From Lentilactobacillus rapi DSM 19907 = JCM 15042 (GTDB lineage Bacteria; Bacillota; Bacilli; Lactobacillales; Lactobacillaceae), in contig NZ_AZEI01000037.1 in assembly GCF_001436255.1 (NCBI RefSeq), forward strand, positions 1 to 62,101: a stretch of DNA of 62,101 bases. Reading direction: 5' to 3'. Under the pieces are notes generated by a model that was not told the origin of the DNA, did no database searches, and was given only the letters and a program-made list of their open reading frames with translations. Below, piece by piece: positions 16,080 through 24,800 of this stretch (position 1 is its first letter; the number at the start of each line of letters is the position of its first letter). The position numbers and the translations under genes were made by a program.

Positions 16080-16206
16080 TAGGACAGCTCCTCCAAGCAG
16101 AAACTTCCATATAAGCACCTCCAACAAAAATTCCCAAAAACCGGGGATTTCTGTTCGAGGAGACTTATATTCCAGTTTCTAACCGCTTGGATCCGCTCAC
16201 TCATTT
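16080..16206 (+). repeat. Covarying hairpin repeat, copy A2
   Basis: Stems TCCAAGC/GCTTGGA, AGAAACT/AGTTTCT, TATAAG/CTTATA, then a less perfect CTCC..AACA/TGTT..GGAG and apical CCC/GGG. It joins A1 directly at TTTAGGACAG. Confidence 0.85.
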
Positions 16207-16330
16207 TAGGACAGCTGCGTAAAGCAACAATCTGCGTGTAAGCACCACCAACAAAAATCCCAAAACCAGGATTTCCGTTGGTGGAGACTTACACTCCGAT
16301 TGTTAACCGCTTTACTTCGCTCACTCGGTT
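16207..16330 (+). repeat. Covarying hairpin repeat, copy A3
   Basis: Stems GTAAAGC/GCTTTAC, AACAATC/GATTGTT, GTGTAAG/CTTACAC, CCACCAAC/GTTGGTGG, apical AATCC/GGATT. Every stem differs in sequence from A2, yet all remain paired. Confidence 0.88.
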
Positions 16331-16455
16331 TAGGACAGCTGCGCAAAGCAGAAACTTCCACCTAAGCACCTTCTGCAAAAATCCCAAAATCGGGGATTTC
16401 TGCAGAAGGAGACTTAGGCTCCAGTTTCTAACCGCTTTGCTCCGCTCACTCGTTT
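16331..16455 (+). repeat. Covarying hairpin repeat, copy A4
   Basis: Stems GCAAAGC/GCTTTGC, AGAAACT/AGTTTCT, CCTAAG/CTTAGG, CTTCTGCA/TGCAGAAG, apical AATCCC/GGGATT. Confidence 0.88.
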
Positions 16456-16580
16456 TAGGACAGCTCCTCCAAACAGGGATCTGCATGTAAGCACCTCGGA
16501 CAAAAATTCCCAAACCGGAATTTCTGTCCGAGGAGACTTACACTCCGATCCCTAACCGTTTGGATCCGCTCACTCGTTTT
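16456..16580 (+). repeat. Covarying hairpin repeat, copy A5 (overlaps copB stop)
   Basis: Stems TCCAAAC/GTTTGGA, AGGGATC/GATCCCT, TGTAAG/CTTACA, CCTCGGACA/TGTCCGAGG. Its right end CACTCGTTTT, read on the minus strand, encodes the last residues and the TGA stop of copB. Confidence 0.88.
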
Positions 16581-18804
16581 TTATCTTCTCACCCGTCAAG
16601 CCCATTGCATTAATCGCCACAATGACCGTTGACATCGCCATCACCGCCGCTCCAACCGCTGGATCTAGGATAATGCCGATAAACGATAAGACACCGGCAG
16701 CAAGGGGGATTGCAATAATGTTATAGCCGGCTCCCCACCACAAGTTTTGGACCATCTTGCGATTGGTAATTTTGGCCAAATCCAAGAAATGGAGAATGTC
16801 ACTAGGTTCTGATTTAACCAAGATCACGTCCGCAGAATCAATTGCGACATCCGTTCCGGCACCAATTGCGACACCAATATTTGCCGCTGCCAGACTAGGG
16901 GCATCGTTTACTCCATCACCAACCATGATGACATGATTGCCCTTTGCTTGATACTCAGCCACAATCTTTTGCTTATCATTTGGTAACAGACCCGCGTGAA
17001 ATTCTTTTAATCCTAATAAACCGGCCACGTGTTCAGCTGCTTTTTGATTATCACCGGTCAACATCACCGGAGTAATTCCCCGCTTTTGCAAACCACTGAT
17101 TAACTCTTTGGCACCAGCCTTAATGGTATCGCCTTCAGCAACCATTCCTTGGACTTGCTTATCTTGAAGAAGGAAACTGACTGAGTTGCCTTTGGCGGCC
17201 CACTTATCAGCAACCGCTTGATCAAATTGGATGCCCTGCTTCGTCAGATAGTTGCCGTTAACAATCATATATTGATGACCGTTGATTTCACCAGCAATAC
17301 CCACGCCGGGAATATTTTGAGACGATTGAGCTGCTTCAACTTTAATCCCTTTTGCTTGAGCTGCGGCGATAATTGCCTGGGCAAGCGGATGCGTTGAATT
17401 GCTTTCAAGAGCTGCCAAGCGCGTTAACAACGTCTGCTCGTCAACATCCTTACTTGGAACCAAGGCATTCACGGTAAATTGACCCTCAGTCAGCGTTCCC
17501 GTCTTATCCAGAAGCACGTGGCTGACATGCTGGCTGGCTTCAATGGCTTGACGATTGCGAACCAGCAGCCCGTTTTGAGCACCAATTGAAGTCGAACGCG
17601 AAACGACCAGCGGAATTGCTAACCCTAAAGCGTGGGGGCAGGCAATCACGAAAACCGTCACCATAATTGTCATTGCAGTTGCCAAACCTTGTGGTAACCA
17701 AGCAAAGAAAGCAATGATCCCAACGCCAAAAGCGGCATAGAACAAATATTTAGCCACTAGATCAGCCTTATCTTCAGCTTTTGATTTGGACTGTTGAGCA
17801 TTTTGAACCATCTTCATGACTTGAGAGAGGTACCCGGAATCCCCGGTACCACTGATTTTAACCGTCAAAGTGCCGTTATTATTAGTGGCTCCGCCAATGA
17901 CTTTGTCGCCAACAGTCTTAGTAACGGCAGCTGATTCACCAGTCACTAGGGATTCGTTCACCGTTGATTGTCCATCAGTGATAACCCCATCGGCAGGGAT
18001 GCTTTCCCCTGAACGAACTTGAAATGACTGGCCAACTTGCAAATCGGCCACGGCAACGTCTTTAGTCTCACCGGTTTCAGTGACCAGATGAGCTGTTTTA
18101 GGCAATAAGGCCGCCATCTTTTGTAAGGCGTCACCGGCTCCCATCAGGGCATTCATTTCAATCCAGTGCCCCAACAACATGATTAAGATTAGGGTCGCCA
18201 ACTCAAATGAAAAATCCATCACGTGATTAGCGGGATTCAAGAAGTTGTTTGCCACAAATGCATATAAACTATAAAAGTACGAAACTGAGATTCCAAGGGT
18301 AACCAGCGTCATCATTTCAGGTGACTTATCCTTGATTTCGGCAACTGCGCCCTTCAAGAATGGCATCCCACCATAGAAATAGAGTGCTGAATCAAACAAC
18401 ACAATCACAATGCCAACAGCCAGCGGGGCATTCAAATTAATAATTGAAATATTCAAGCCCATGATGGGTGCCAACAATAAAACTGGAATTGCCAAGACGA
18501 CTGAAACCCAGAACTTAACCTTCAAGTTCCCCATGTGCATCATGGAGCCGCCGTGCATCATCACATCACCGCCAGCCATATCCATATCATTCGACATATC
18601 CATATGGCCATGATCCATGCCGCTCATGTTCATGCTCCCATGATCCATTTTCATCTGATGACCCGTTGAACTCATCTCGTGAGCCATCTTCATATCGTCA
18701 TGGTTCATCGATTGCATATGATTTTGCATGTCACTCATCTTTTGGTGATCATTTTTCATATCATCCATCTTCATCTGGTCCATATTATTTTCCTTATTGG
18801 CCAT
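16570..18804 (-). CDS. copB: Copper-translocating P-type ATPase, CopB type
   Basis: A 744-residue P1B-type ATPase exporting copper. The first ~95 residues are a Met/His/Asp-rich metal-binding tail without C-x-x-C domains. Core motifs: T-G-E-S near residue 290, the transmembrane metal site C-P-H (in I-A-C-P-H-A-L-G), D-K-T-G-T-L-T phosphorylation site, H-P-L-A and G-D-G-V-N-D-A-P. The C-P-H motif marks the CopB/P1B-3 type rather than C-P-C CopA. The ATG at 18804 lies 9 bases after GGAGG and overlaps copY by 11 bases; a TTG at 18813 is less likely. The last codons and stop come from the end of repeat A5. Confidence 0.93.
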   Translation of the reverse strand: MANKENNMDQMKMDDMKNDHQKMSDMQNHMQSMNHDDMKMAHEMSSTGHQMKMDHGSMNMSGMDHGHMDMSNDMDMAGGDVMMHGGSMMHMGNLKVKFWVSVVLAIPVLLLAPIMGLNISIINLNAPLAVGIVIVLFDSALYFYGGMPFLKGAVAEIKDKSPEMMTLVTLGISVSYFYSLYAFVANNFLNPANHVMDFSFELATLILIMLLGHWIEMNALMGAGDALQKMAALLPKTAHLVTETGETKDVAVADLQVGQSFQVRSGESIPADGVITDGQSTVNESLVTGESAAVTKTVGDKVIGGATNNNGTLTVKISGTGDSGYLSQVMKMVQNAQQSKSKAEDKADLVAKYLFYAAFGVGIIAFFAWLPQGLATAMTIMVTVFVIACPHALGLAIPLVVSRSTSIGAQNGLLVRNRQAIEASQHVSHVLLDKTGTLTEGQFTVNALVPSKDVDEQTLLTRLAALESNSTHPLAQAIIAAAQAKGIKVEAAQSSQNIPGVGIAGEINGHQYMIVNGNYLTKQGIQFDQAVADKWAAKGNSVSFLLQDKQVQGMVAEGDTIKAGAKELISGLQKRGITPVMLTGDNQKAAEHVAGLLGLKEFHAGLLPNDKQKIVAEYQAKGNHVIMVGDGVNDAPSLAAANIGVAIGAGTDVAIDSADVILVKSEPSDILHFLDLAKITNRKMVQNLWWGAGYNIIAIPLAAGVLSFIGIILDPAVGAAVMAMSTVIVAINAMGLTGEKIKNE

Positions 18805-19249
18805 GTTCCTCAACCTCCTCGCACATATGATGGCCCGGCAAACAGTTGCATTGCACCTGTTCAGGGGCTGTTTTTGCTTTTTCCGTTAAAATAGCTTGCA
18901 GTTCAGCGATATCTGCCTGGGAGAGCTCCCTGGTTTTGATAACGCCGGCAATTGTGGAGCCAGCCCGCATTGCACACATATGATCAAACAGATCTGTCGC
19001 TGCTGCGGCCATGGACTCTTTCTCGCCCACAATTGGTTTAAAAACGAACGGTCGACTCGTTCCGCTCTGAGCAACGGCACCTTTATTAATCAGCCGGTGC
19101 AATAAGGTCTTAGTCGTCGAATCCGACCAGCCTTGCAGTTGATTCATCGCGTCAATCAGTTCCCGGCTTGTAGTTTGCCCCATTGTCCAAATTGCTCTCA
19201 TAACTTCCCATTCTGAGTCTGTGATGGTTTCATTCTTTGCGTCTTTCAT
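18794..19249 (-). CDS. copY: CopY/TcrY family copper-responsive repressor
   Basis: A 151-residue repressor of the BlaI/MecI winged-helix family, with S-E-W-E-V-M-R-A-I-W near residue 12 and T-K-T-L-L-H-R-L in the recognition region. CopY proteins release DNA when Cu(I) replaces Zn(II) in a C-terminal C-x-C-x4-C-x-C motif. Here that site reads C-N-C-L-P-G-H-H-M-C, so the third Cys is His, an unusual variant that may alter metal choice. It is followed directly by copB, with the start overlapping its end. Two copper-box-like operators lie upstream. Confidence 0.93.
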   Translation of the reverse strand: MKDAKNETITDSEWEVMRAIWTMGQTTSRELIDAMNQLQGWSDSTTKTLLHRLINKGAVAQSGTSRPFVFKPIVGEKESMAAAATDLFDHMCAMRAGSTIAGVIKTRELSQADIAELQAILTEKAKTAPEQVQCNCLPGHHMCEEVEEHGQ

Positions 19250-19279
19250 TTTGGGATCTCCTCTGCGTTATCCTTTAAA

Positions 19280-19323
19280 TTTACATCTGTCACCTTTCAA
19301 CAATTCAAGTTTACATCTGTCAC
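19280..19323 (-). promoter_or_regulatory. copYB promoter with two cop boxes
   Basis: Minus strand: TTGAAT (19303-19308), 17 bases, TGTAAA (19280-19285). Two copies of GACAGATGTAAA are 30 bp apart (19281-19292 and 19311-19322 region). Each fits the KACANNTGTA cop box bound by CopY/CopR; one covers the -10 and one lies just upstream of the -35. Confidence 0.85.
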
Positions 19324-19370
19324 TTATTTAATGCAAGCTTTTCTGCCGATCAATAACTATTTTGGGCAAT

Positions 19371-19406
19371 AAAAAAGCGCTCATTGATTGTCATGAACGC
19401 GCCTTT
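19371..19406 (-). terminator. Terminator after GNAT gene
   Basis: GCGC-TTCAT type imperfect stem (19371-19384 with 19393-19406) followed on the minus strand by TTTTTT. Confidence 0.65.
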
Positions 19407-19436
19407 CGACTTTTAACCGATAACCGATTTAATGAT

Positions 19437-19931
19437 TTAAAAATGCTTCCCCAGAATATCCAAACTTCGGCGTTGACCGTCCATGATCGCAACATCTGGC
19501 AGGTGTCCCCAGATTTCAAAGCCATTTTTCTTAAACAATTTTTGGCTCGGTGCGTTATGAGTGAAGACAAAGGCGACCAACGCATCCAAACCTAAACGAG
19601 TCAGTTGACCAGCGACATAATCAATTGCTTGTTGGCCAATCCCATGGTGCCGGTACTTTTCATCAATATAGATGCTGATTTCTGCCGTTCGGTGGTATGC
19701 CGGCCTGCCGTAAAAGGATTCCAGTCCAACCCAGCCCGCAATTTGATTATTTTCTTTGATGACCCAGATTGGGCGGCTATCGGGGTTAAAGTCATCAAAC
19801 CAAGCCTGTTTGGAAGCAACCGATACTGGCTCCAAGTCAGCAGTTGCCAGGCGGCTGGGAATCGTTTCGTTATAAATTGCAACAATCGTGGGTAAATCCG
19901 TTGGTTGCGCGTTCTCAAATTGAATTGTCAT
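19437..19931 (-). CDS. GNAT family N-acetyltransferase (phosphinothricin acetyltransferase-like)
   Basis: A 164-residue acetyl-CoA-dependent acetyltransferase. Motifs: D-L-P-T-I-V-A-I-Y-N near residue 12, the I-A-G-W-V segment, A-E-I-S-I-Y-I-D-E-K-Y-R-H-H-G-I-G with the acetyl-CoA pyrophosphate loop near residues 82-98, and N-A-P-S-Q-K-L-F-K-K-N-G-F near 125. This matches the Pat/YncA-like subgroup that acetylates phosphinothricin, methionine sulfoximine or similar amines. GAGGTGG precedes the ATG. Single gene with its own terminator. Confidence 0.88.
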   Translation of the reverse strand: MTIQFENAQPTDLPTIVAIYNETIPSRLATADLEPVSVASKQAWFDDFNPDSRPIWVIKENNQIAGWVGLESFYGRPAYHRTAEISIYIDEKYRHHGIGQQAIDYVAGQLTRLGLDALVAFVFTHNAPSQKLFKKNGFEIWGHLPDVAIMDGQRRSLDILGKHF

Positions 19932-20004
19932 TAAACCACCTCATGTTTTTTAGCTACCTCAATAGTCTAAGTCAGCCGGCTTAGTTACACAAGCGTTTCA
20001 GCAC

Positions 20005-20051
20005 AAAAAAGGCTGCCGTTCAACCCCCTAATGAGGATTTGAGCAGCAGCC
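20005..20051 (-). terminator. Terminator after secreted lipoprotein gene
   Basis: Arms 20011-20023 and 20039-20051 (GGCTGC...TTGAA type pairing with a small internal loop); on the minus strand a T6 run follows. Confidence 0.75.
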
Positions 20052-20083
20052 CAGATATAACAGATTATGGTTAACTTTTATGA

Positions 20084-20914
20084 TTATTTCATGCTAGCGG
20101 CCATCTTAATTGCCGTGGCTGGATCGGTTGTTTTCAAGCGATAAACCACATTGCCCGACTGCCAATTAATTAATTGAGAAGAATCCCCAACGTTGAATTT
20201 GACAACTCCCTGACTCTTTGGGGCCGGTAAAGCATAATTTTCAAACATTGAAACACTGTTAATCGCCAACTTCTTAGGAGTGGTATTGTTCACTGGACTT
20301 CCGTGCACGCTAATCGACCAATTTCCTTCATTCCAGGAAATGTACTGCTGACCGGCTCCACCTTGCGTATGACCGATAATTGAATGGCCCAAGTCGACCT
20401 TTGGCAAGCCCTTAATTTCTGATGCGCTCGTATAATCGATGTGGCTTTGAGCTTCGCTGTTAGAAGCATAGGTTCGCTTGCTTAAAACAGCGTATGGGGT
20501 CTCGCCTTTGATGCTGGCATCATTTACGGCCAGGGCATCCTCGCCCAAACTGTAATAAACGGTATTATTAGCTGAATTGCCAGAATACCTAATATGCACA
20601 TTCTTAGAACCGGTGTCAACGCCCGCATTCTGTGGCAACAACGTATTCGATAATTTTTCCGAGAGGTCTTGGGTTAATGAAGAAAAATCATATGCTTGCT
20701 GACTGGTCCCTGATTGACCGGAAGCAGATGCAGCATTTGAAGTTTGACTGGAACTACTGGATTGAGAAACGGAGCTGCTGCTTGATTTCGCACTCGAATT
20801 TTGCATATCCGTTTTTGATTCATTATTCGATGATTGTTTGCTTGAGCTACTATTACTGCAGCCTACCAACAGTAAGCTGAGTAAGAGCACGCCACCTATT
20901 TTATAAACTTTCAT
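20084..20914 (-). CDS. Putative secreted lipoprotein, Ser-rich
   Basis: A 276-residue protein with a type II signal peptide: basic start, hydrophobic core and lipobox L-V-G-C at residue 19, followed by a long Ser/Asn/Gln linker to about residue 75. The C-terminal ~200 residues form an unrecognised domain rich in Tyr and Ser, with V-Y-Y-S-L-G and Q-Y-I-S-W-N-E-G-N-W-S-I. GGAGG precedes its ATG. It is anchored outside the membrane. It lies 29 bases after the GH25 gene on the same strand, so the two may be co-transcribed. Confidence 0.82.
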   Translation of the reverse strand: MKVYKIGGVLLLSLLLVGCSNSSSSKQSSNNESKTDMQNSSAKSSSSSVSQSSSSSQTSNAASASGQSGTSQQAYDFSSLTQDLSEKLSNTLLPQNAGVDTGSKNVHIRYSGNSANNTVYYSLGEDALAVNDASIKGETPYAVLSKRTYASNSEAQSHIDYTSASEIKGLPKVDLGHSIIGHTQGGAGQQYISWNEGNWSISVHGSPVNNTTPKKLAINSVSMFENYALPAPKSQGVVKFNVGDSSQLINWQSGNVVYRLKTTDPATAIKMAASMK

Positions 20915-20943
20915 TGTTGACCTCCACTAAATGGAATTTTGGA

Positions 20944-21867
20944 TTATTGAACATAGTTTTTGTTAGCAGTAAAGTAACGACCATCTGCAGTTTCAAAATA
21001 GTATGAGCCGGTGGATCGTTGATGGATCGCACTTACAGATACCTTGGTACCAGCATTAACTGTCACAACCCGATTGGCTTTCTTAAAACTGGTTGAGTCA
21101 TAAAGGTAAATCTTCTGAGTGGTTGTGACACTTGGAACGACATCCGTAAAGTACGTTGGTTGCGCAGCTGATTCAGATTGTTGGCCGCCGATCCACCAAG
21201 TGATTGGCTTACTGGAATTAAGAATCGTGCTGGCATCAACTGACTCCTTAAGGGCTGGCACATACTTTTTATTCGTATATTGCCAGAGGTCGGTCTGAAT
21301 GGTCGGCTTAGACGAATAGTTCGCAATCCACTGAGCATCAAAATTTTTCCGGGCAGTATTAGCATGGGCTGTGGCAAATGACTGATAGGAATAGAAAACC
21401 AACTTCTTGCTGGTCAGGGAACGCATTTCATTATACCAGGCTGTGACCGCAGCATTCGTCGAACCCGAAGTAACGTCATTTTCTTCGTAATCCAAGACAT
21501 AGAATTTCGCGTTCTTGTTAGAATTTTGATAGAAAACTTTGGCTTCATTTTTAGCACTGGCCGCACTGGTGAACGTTGCGTAATCATACTCACCAAATGG
21601 AATCCCGTTTTGGGTATACAAATTGGTGTTGCTGGTTGCATATTTGTCCTGGTAATTTGCCCCATACTGGCGGCGGTTGATGATGAATGAAACTTGGTCT
21701 TTCAGTTTAGCCACTTGCGAGTTCGTCAATTTCCCCTGCCATTCAGAAATATCAGGAATAATTGTCGTACTTGCGGAAGCTTTCAGAGCTCCAAACAACG
21801 AAAACGACAGCAAAATCGTTAAAATTGGCAATAAAAATAGTTGTATCTTTGATTTTCCAGTAATCAT
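20944..21867 (-). CDS. Secreted GH25 lysozyme with C-terminal SH3-like region
   Basis: A 307-residue exported muramidase-type hydrolase. A signal peptide (to about residue 32, A-S-A-S) is followed by the GH25 domain: D-I-S-E-W-Q-G near residue 39 and the catalytic D-Y-E-E stretch in Y-V-L-D-Y-E-E near 126, with W-Q-Y-T near 215. After about residue 245 comes a C-terminal module (I-Y-L-Y-D-S-T-S-F...Y-F-T-A-N-K-N-Y-V) like the DUF5776/SH3-type wall-binding repeats of lactobacilli. The ATG at 21867 has GAGGTG upstream. Likely a cell-wall remodelling enzyme. Confidence 0.88.
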   Translation of the reverse strand: MITGKSKIQLFLLPILTILLSFSLFGALKASASTTIIPDISEWQGKLTNSQVAKLKDQVSFIINRRQYGANYQDKYATSNTNLYTQNGIPFGEYDYATFTSAASAKNEAKVFYQNSNKNAKFYVLDYEENDVTSGSTNAAVTAWYNEMRSLTSKKLVFYSYQSFATAHANTARKNFDAQWIANYSSKPTIQTDLWQYTNKKYVPALKESVDASTILNSSKPITWWIGGQQSESAAQPTYFTDVVPSVTTTQKIYLYDSTSFKKANRVVTVNAGTKVSVSAIHQRSTGSYYFETADGRYFTANKNYVQ

Positions 21868-22223
21868 ATAAAGCACCTCATACGTAAAAGTTATTTTCGA
21901 TATGCAGAAAATGATTCGACTTGATGATCATTTCCGAGCGCATATCCAATAGGTAGTCGATTGAACACTCAACCAACATACGATAAATTGTTGACAGATA
22001 CAATATGGGGTGGTTACTTACAAAAAAATATTACATTTGTCAGGACTATGAGAACAGTCTAAGAGCACTTTCTTTGCAAAAATGTTATGTTTTTGTAACA
22101 ACAATTTATTTAACTTTTAAGGCATCACTTTGATCACTAAAGCTGATTCTTAGTTAAAAAAGGGGCTGAAAATCTCGGTATTCAGCGAAGATCTTCATCC
22201 CTTTTTGATTAAAAATTAATGAA
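21868..22223 (-). other. AT-rich gap with pepN terminator
   Basis: Bases 22155-22206 hold an imperfect inverted repeat (AAAAAGGGG...CATCCCTTTTT) that would terminate pepN. Bases 21868-22150 probably carry the GH25 promoter; I see TGTTA/TAACA arms at about 22083-22101 and no gene. Confidence 0.6.
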
Positions 22224-24758
22224 TCATTTTACAGCCTGGTTCACAGCTTGATTAACGGCATCTTTTTCATCATTCACAAGCGCAACCCGACTCTCAATGA
22301 CGCTAATGTCCATTTTGATTTCCCGAGTTAACCCTGGAGTTGGAATCTTGGGCTCAAAGAAAGCTTTAAACTCTGCTAAACGTTGTGATGTATGGAAGAC
22401 GCTTGAAATGACCGTAATGTAAGTTCCAAATTCCATATCACCACCAACTGTGTCTTCCAGCCATTGCCAATTGGCGCGAATCCAGTCCCAAGCGGCCTGC
22501 TCACCATCTTCATTAGCGAGCACGCCACGGAACCAAGCTCGTAAGTCCTGCGGCTTAATGGTGTCAGCGTCTTTGAATTTCGTGATTAATTCAGCAATCA
22601 ATGCCGAATCAGTTGTACTGGTTAACGCTGCGCAAATGTCTTGCTTGTAACTGGCGTCCGCGGTTTTGCGATAATCATCCAGAAGTTGGTCAAACAAATC
22701 CTTGTTACCAAAGTTCTTAACTTCATTGATCAATATAAATACCCGAATGCCAGCTGGTAAGGCAGCCAAATCGCTTTGGTTAGTCTTAAACAGGCTGTGG
22801 GCGGAAGCCATTGCATCAGCATTTTCCGCGTAAAGAGCGGCACTCAAAACATATGGCCGGGTTAATTGATCATCGTTTGATTCGCCGGGTTTAGGGTTCC
22901 AGCCCAAGCGATCAAGCTGCCCCGCACTCAGCTGATTGAAGAACGCCTGTAATTGGTGCTTTTCAGTCGACTTGGGAGCAACAAATTTCTTTAAATTGCC
23001 AGCAACTCGGTACAAAGCGGCATTCACAATGTTTGAATGACTGCCAGCAAATTGTGGCAATAATGGCACAATATTGGCATAAGAATTCTGACGACCGTCA
23101 GCTAACAACCGCAAGTCTTGCAATATCTGCAATTGAGCAATGGCGTCCAACTGGTCAACGTGGGCCAAAATATCCTTCATGAGGGTTTCATCATATTGGA
23201 TAATGAAGTGTGAGTTATTTCCCGCATTCAAGAAGAATGGCTTGCCGTTTTGTTCTCTTAACTGGTCATAATCACCGACAGTCACGGTTTTGTCGGCCAT
23301 AATATCAGGAACTTGATCGTAATTGCTGTTCAATGGAATCTGCCACTTGCGGTCTGCGTCTTTGCTTTCGCCAATAAAGAACTGTTGTTGGGTTAACGTC
23401 AGCTTGCCGTCAACGACCTTAGCGGTTACAACTGGATAACCAGGCTGCTCCAACCAGGAATTCATAATGGCACCAACATCCATCCCAGAAGCATCCCCTA
23501 ATGCTGACCACAAATCAGCACCAGTGGCGTTATGGAATTTATGAGCGGCAAAATAATTCTTCAAGCCTTTACGTAACGCATCGTCGCCAACTAAAGCGCG
23601 GGCCATCACTAACATCCGCGCCCCTTTAGCGTAAACAATAGCGGCGTCAAAGATCGAATCAATTTCAGCCGGATTCTCCACTTGAACATGAACCGGCTGA
23701 ACGCCGTCAGTCGCATCCCGCTGCAATGCGGCCGGAACATCTGATGTCTGGAAGACTTCCCAAATATGCCAATCGGGCTCAATGGCATCAATGGCAACGT
23801 ATTCCATCATATTGGCAAAGCTTTCGTTCAACCAGAGGTCATCCCACCACTTCATGGTTACCAAATCACCGAACCATTGATGGGCCAATTCGTGGGCGAT
23901 GACTGTGGCAACTAATTGTTTCATTTCAAATGAGGTATTCTTCGGATCAAGCAGTAAATAGGCTTCCCGATAAGTGACTAAGCCCCAGTTTTCCATGGCG
24001 CCGGCAGAGAAATCAGGCAGGGCCAGCTGCCATGAATGTGGTAATGGATACGGCGTCTGATAGAAATCTTCATAGAATTCAATTGAGCGTTTGGCAATGT
24101 CCAAAGCAAAGTCCAATTCGTCGGCCTTGTGCGCCTTGGTTGCGAAGACGCCAACCTTAACCCCACTCTTAGTCGTGGTTTGCTTACTCTGCAGTTCACC
24201 AAAGCCAAAGGCAATGAGGTAAGTCGACATCCGCATCGTTGTGTCAAAATAGTGAACGCCATTTTCAGTCTTAACTTCGGGCATGTTGCTGATAATGGTC
24301 TCGCCATCGTGTTCATCGTACTTGATCGCCAAGTTAAAGGTTGCTTTGGCTTCCGGCTCGTCAACACATGGAAAGGCTTGGCGGGCAGCCGTTGTTTCAA
24401 ACTGGGTGCCGATAATCTGCTTCTTTACGCCATCGACTTCATAATAGGATGGGTAAATGCCCATCATGGTGTCGGTTAATTTGGCGCTAAAGTCGATGGT
24501 GATCGTTGTATCGCCGGTTTTTGAAAGCTCAATCTGAATGGCTTCGTTTTGATCATCAATCTTAAACGGCACATCTTCGCCATCTGCCTGGACAGCTTGG
24601 ATCTTTAAGAATTTCTGGTGAATCGAAATTGATTGTTGCTTTGCATGACCAGTAATGGTTGATCGACCTGAAAATTGCTTCTTTTCCCGGTTGATATCCA
24701 AGTAGATATCGTAATGATCCGGTTGAAACTTTTCGTAGAAGTGAGTAAGTTCTGCCAT
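22224..24758 (-). CDS. pepN: Aminopeptidase N (lysyl aminopeptidase)
   Basis: An 844-residue M1-family zinc metallopeptidase that removes N-terminal residues from peptides, a main step in amino acid supply in lactic acid bacteria. Motifs: G-A-M-E-N-W-G substrate-binding near residue 257, H-E-L-A-H-Q-W zinc/catalytic motif near 290 with the third ligand Glu in L-W-L-N-E-S near 312. No signal peptide, so cytosolic. Length is normal for PepN. It fits functionally with the oligopeptide transporter encoded at 44-53 kb. GGAGG lies before the ATG. Confidence 0.97.
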   Translation of the reverse strand: MAELTHFYEKFQPDHYDIYLDINREKKQFSGRSTITGHAKQQSISIHQKFLKIQAVQADGEDVPFKIDDQNEAIQIELSKTGDTTITIDFSAKLTDTMMGIYPSYYEVDGVKKQIIGTQFETTAARQAFPCVDEPEAKATFNLAIKYDEHDGETIISNMPEVKTENGVHYFDTTMRMSTYLIAFGFGELQSKQTTTKSGVKVGVFATKAHKADELDFALDIAKRSIEFYEDFYQTPYPLPHSWQLALPDFSAGAMENWGLVTYREAYLLLDPKNTSFEMKQLVATVIAHELAHQWFGDLVTMKWWDDLWLNESFANMMEYVAIDAIEPDWHIWEVFQTSDVPAALQRDATDGVQPVHVQVENPAEIDSIFDAAIVYAKGARMLVMARALVGDDALRKGLKNYFAAHKFHNATGADLWSALGDASGMDVGAIMNSWLEQPGYPVVTAKVVDGKLTLTQQQFFIGESKDADRKWQIPLNSNYDQVPDIMADKTVTVGDYDQLREQNGKPFFLNAGNNSHFIIQYDETLMKDILAHVDQLDAIAQLQILQDLRLLADGRQNSYANIVPLLPQFAGSHSNIVNAALYRVAGNLKKFVAPKSTEKHQLQAFFNQLSAGQLDRLGWNPKPGESNDDQLTRPYVLSAALYAENADAMASAHSLFKTNQSDLAALPAGIRVFILINEVKNFGNKDLFDQLLDDYRKTADASYKQDICAALTSTTDSALIAELITKFKDADTIKPQDLRAWFRGVLANEDGEQAAWDWIRANWQWLEDTVGGDMEFGTYITVISSVFHTSQRLAEFKAFFEPKIPTPGLTREIKMDISVIESRVALVNDEKDAVNQAVNQAVK

Positions 24759-24800
24759 GAGTTGCCTCCTAAAAATTTAATTAACTATATTATACGACTC

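Noticed and set aside
15931-16137. Open frames in the hairpin arrays (also 16278-16513, 39095-39423, 50433-50981, 52855-53067) encoding similar R-S-C-P-K/S-E-R-S peptides
   Set aside because: They come from the same structured repeat read in different frames; they lack ribosome binding sites and end where units end, so they are not genes.
15955-16580. CRISPR array interpretation of the tandem units
   Set aside because: Units are about 125 bp without short identical repeats and unique spacers; conserved parts flank paired, covarying stems, and there are no cas genes.
15955-16580. T-box or other known leader RNA
   Set aside because: No T-box sequence or specifier-loop pattern is seen, units occur in tandem and at gene 3' ends, and there is no terminator U-run.
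18410-18613. Plus-strand frame inside copB
   Set aside because: Antisense shadow of the Met/His-rich tail and first helices of CopB; no start site.
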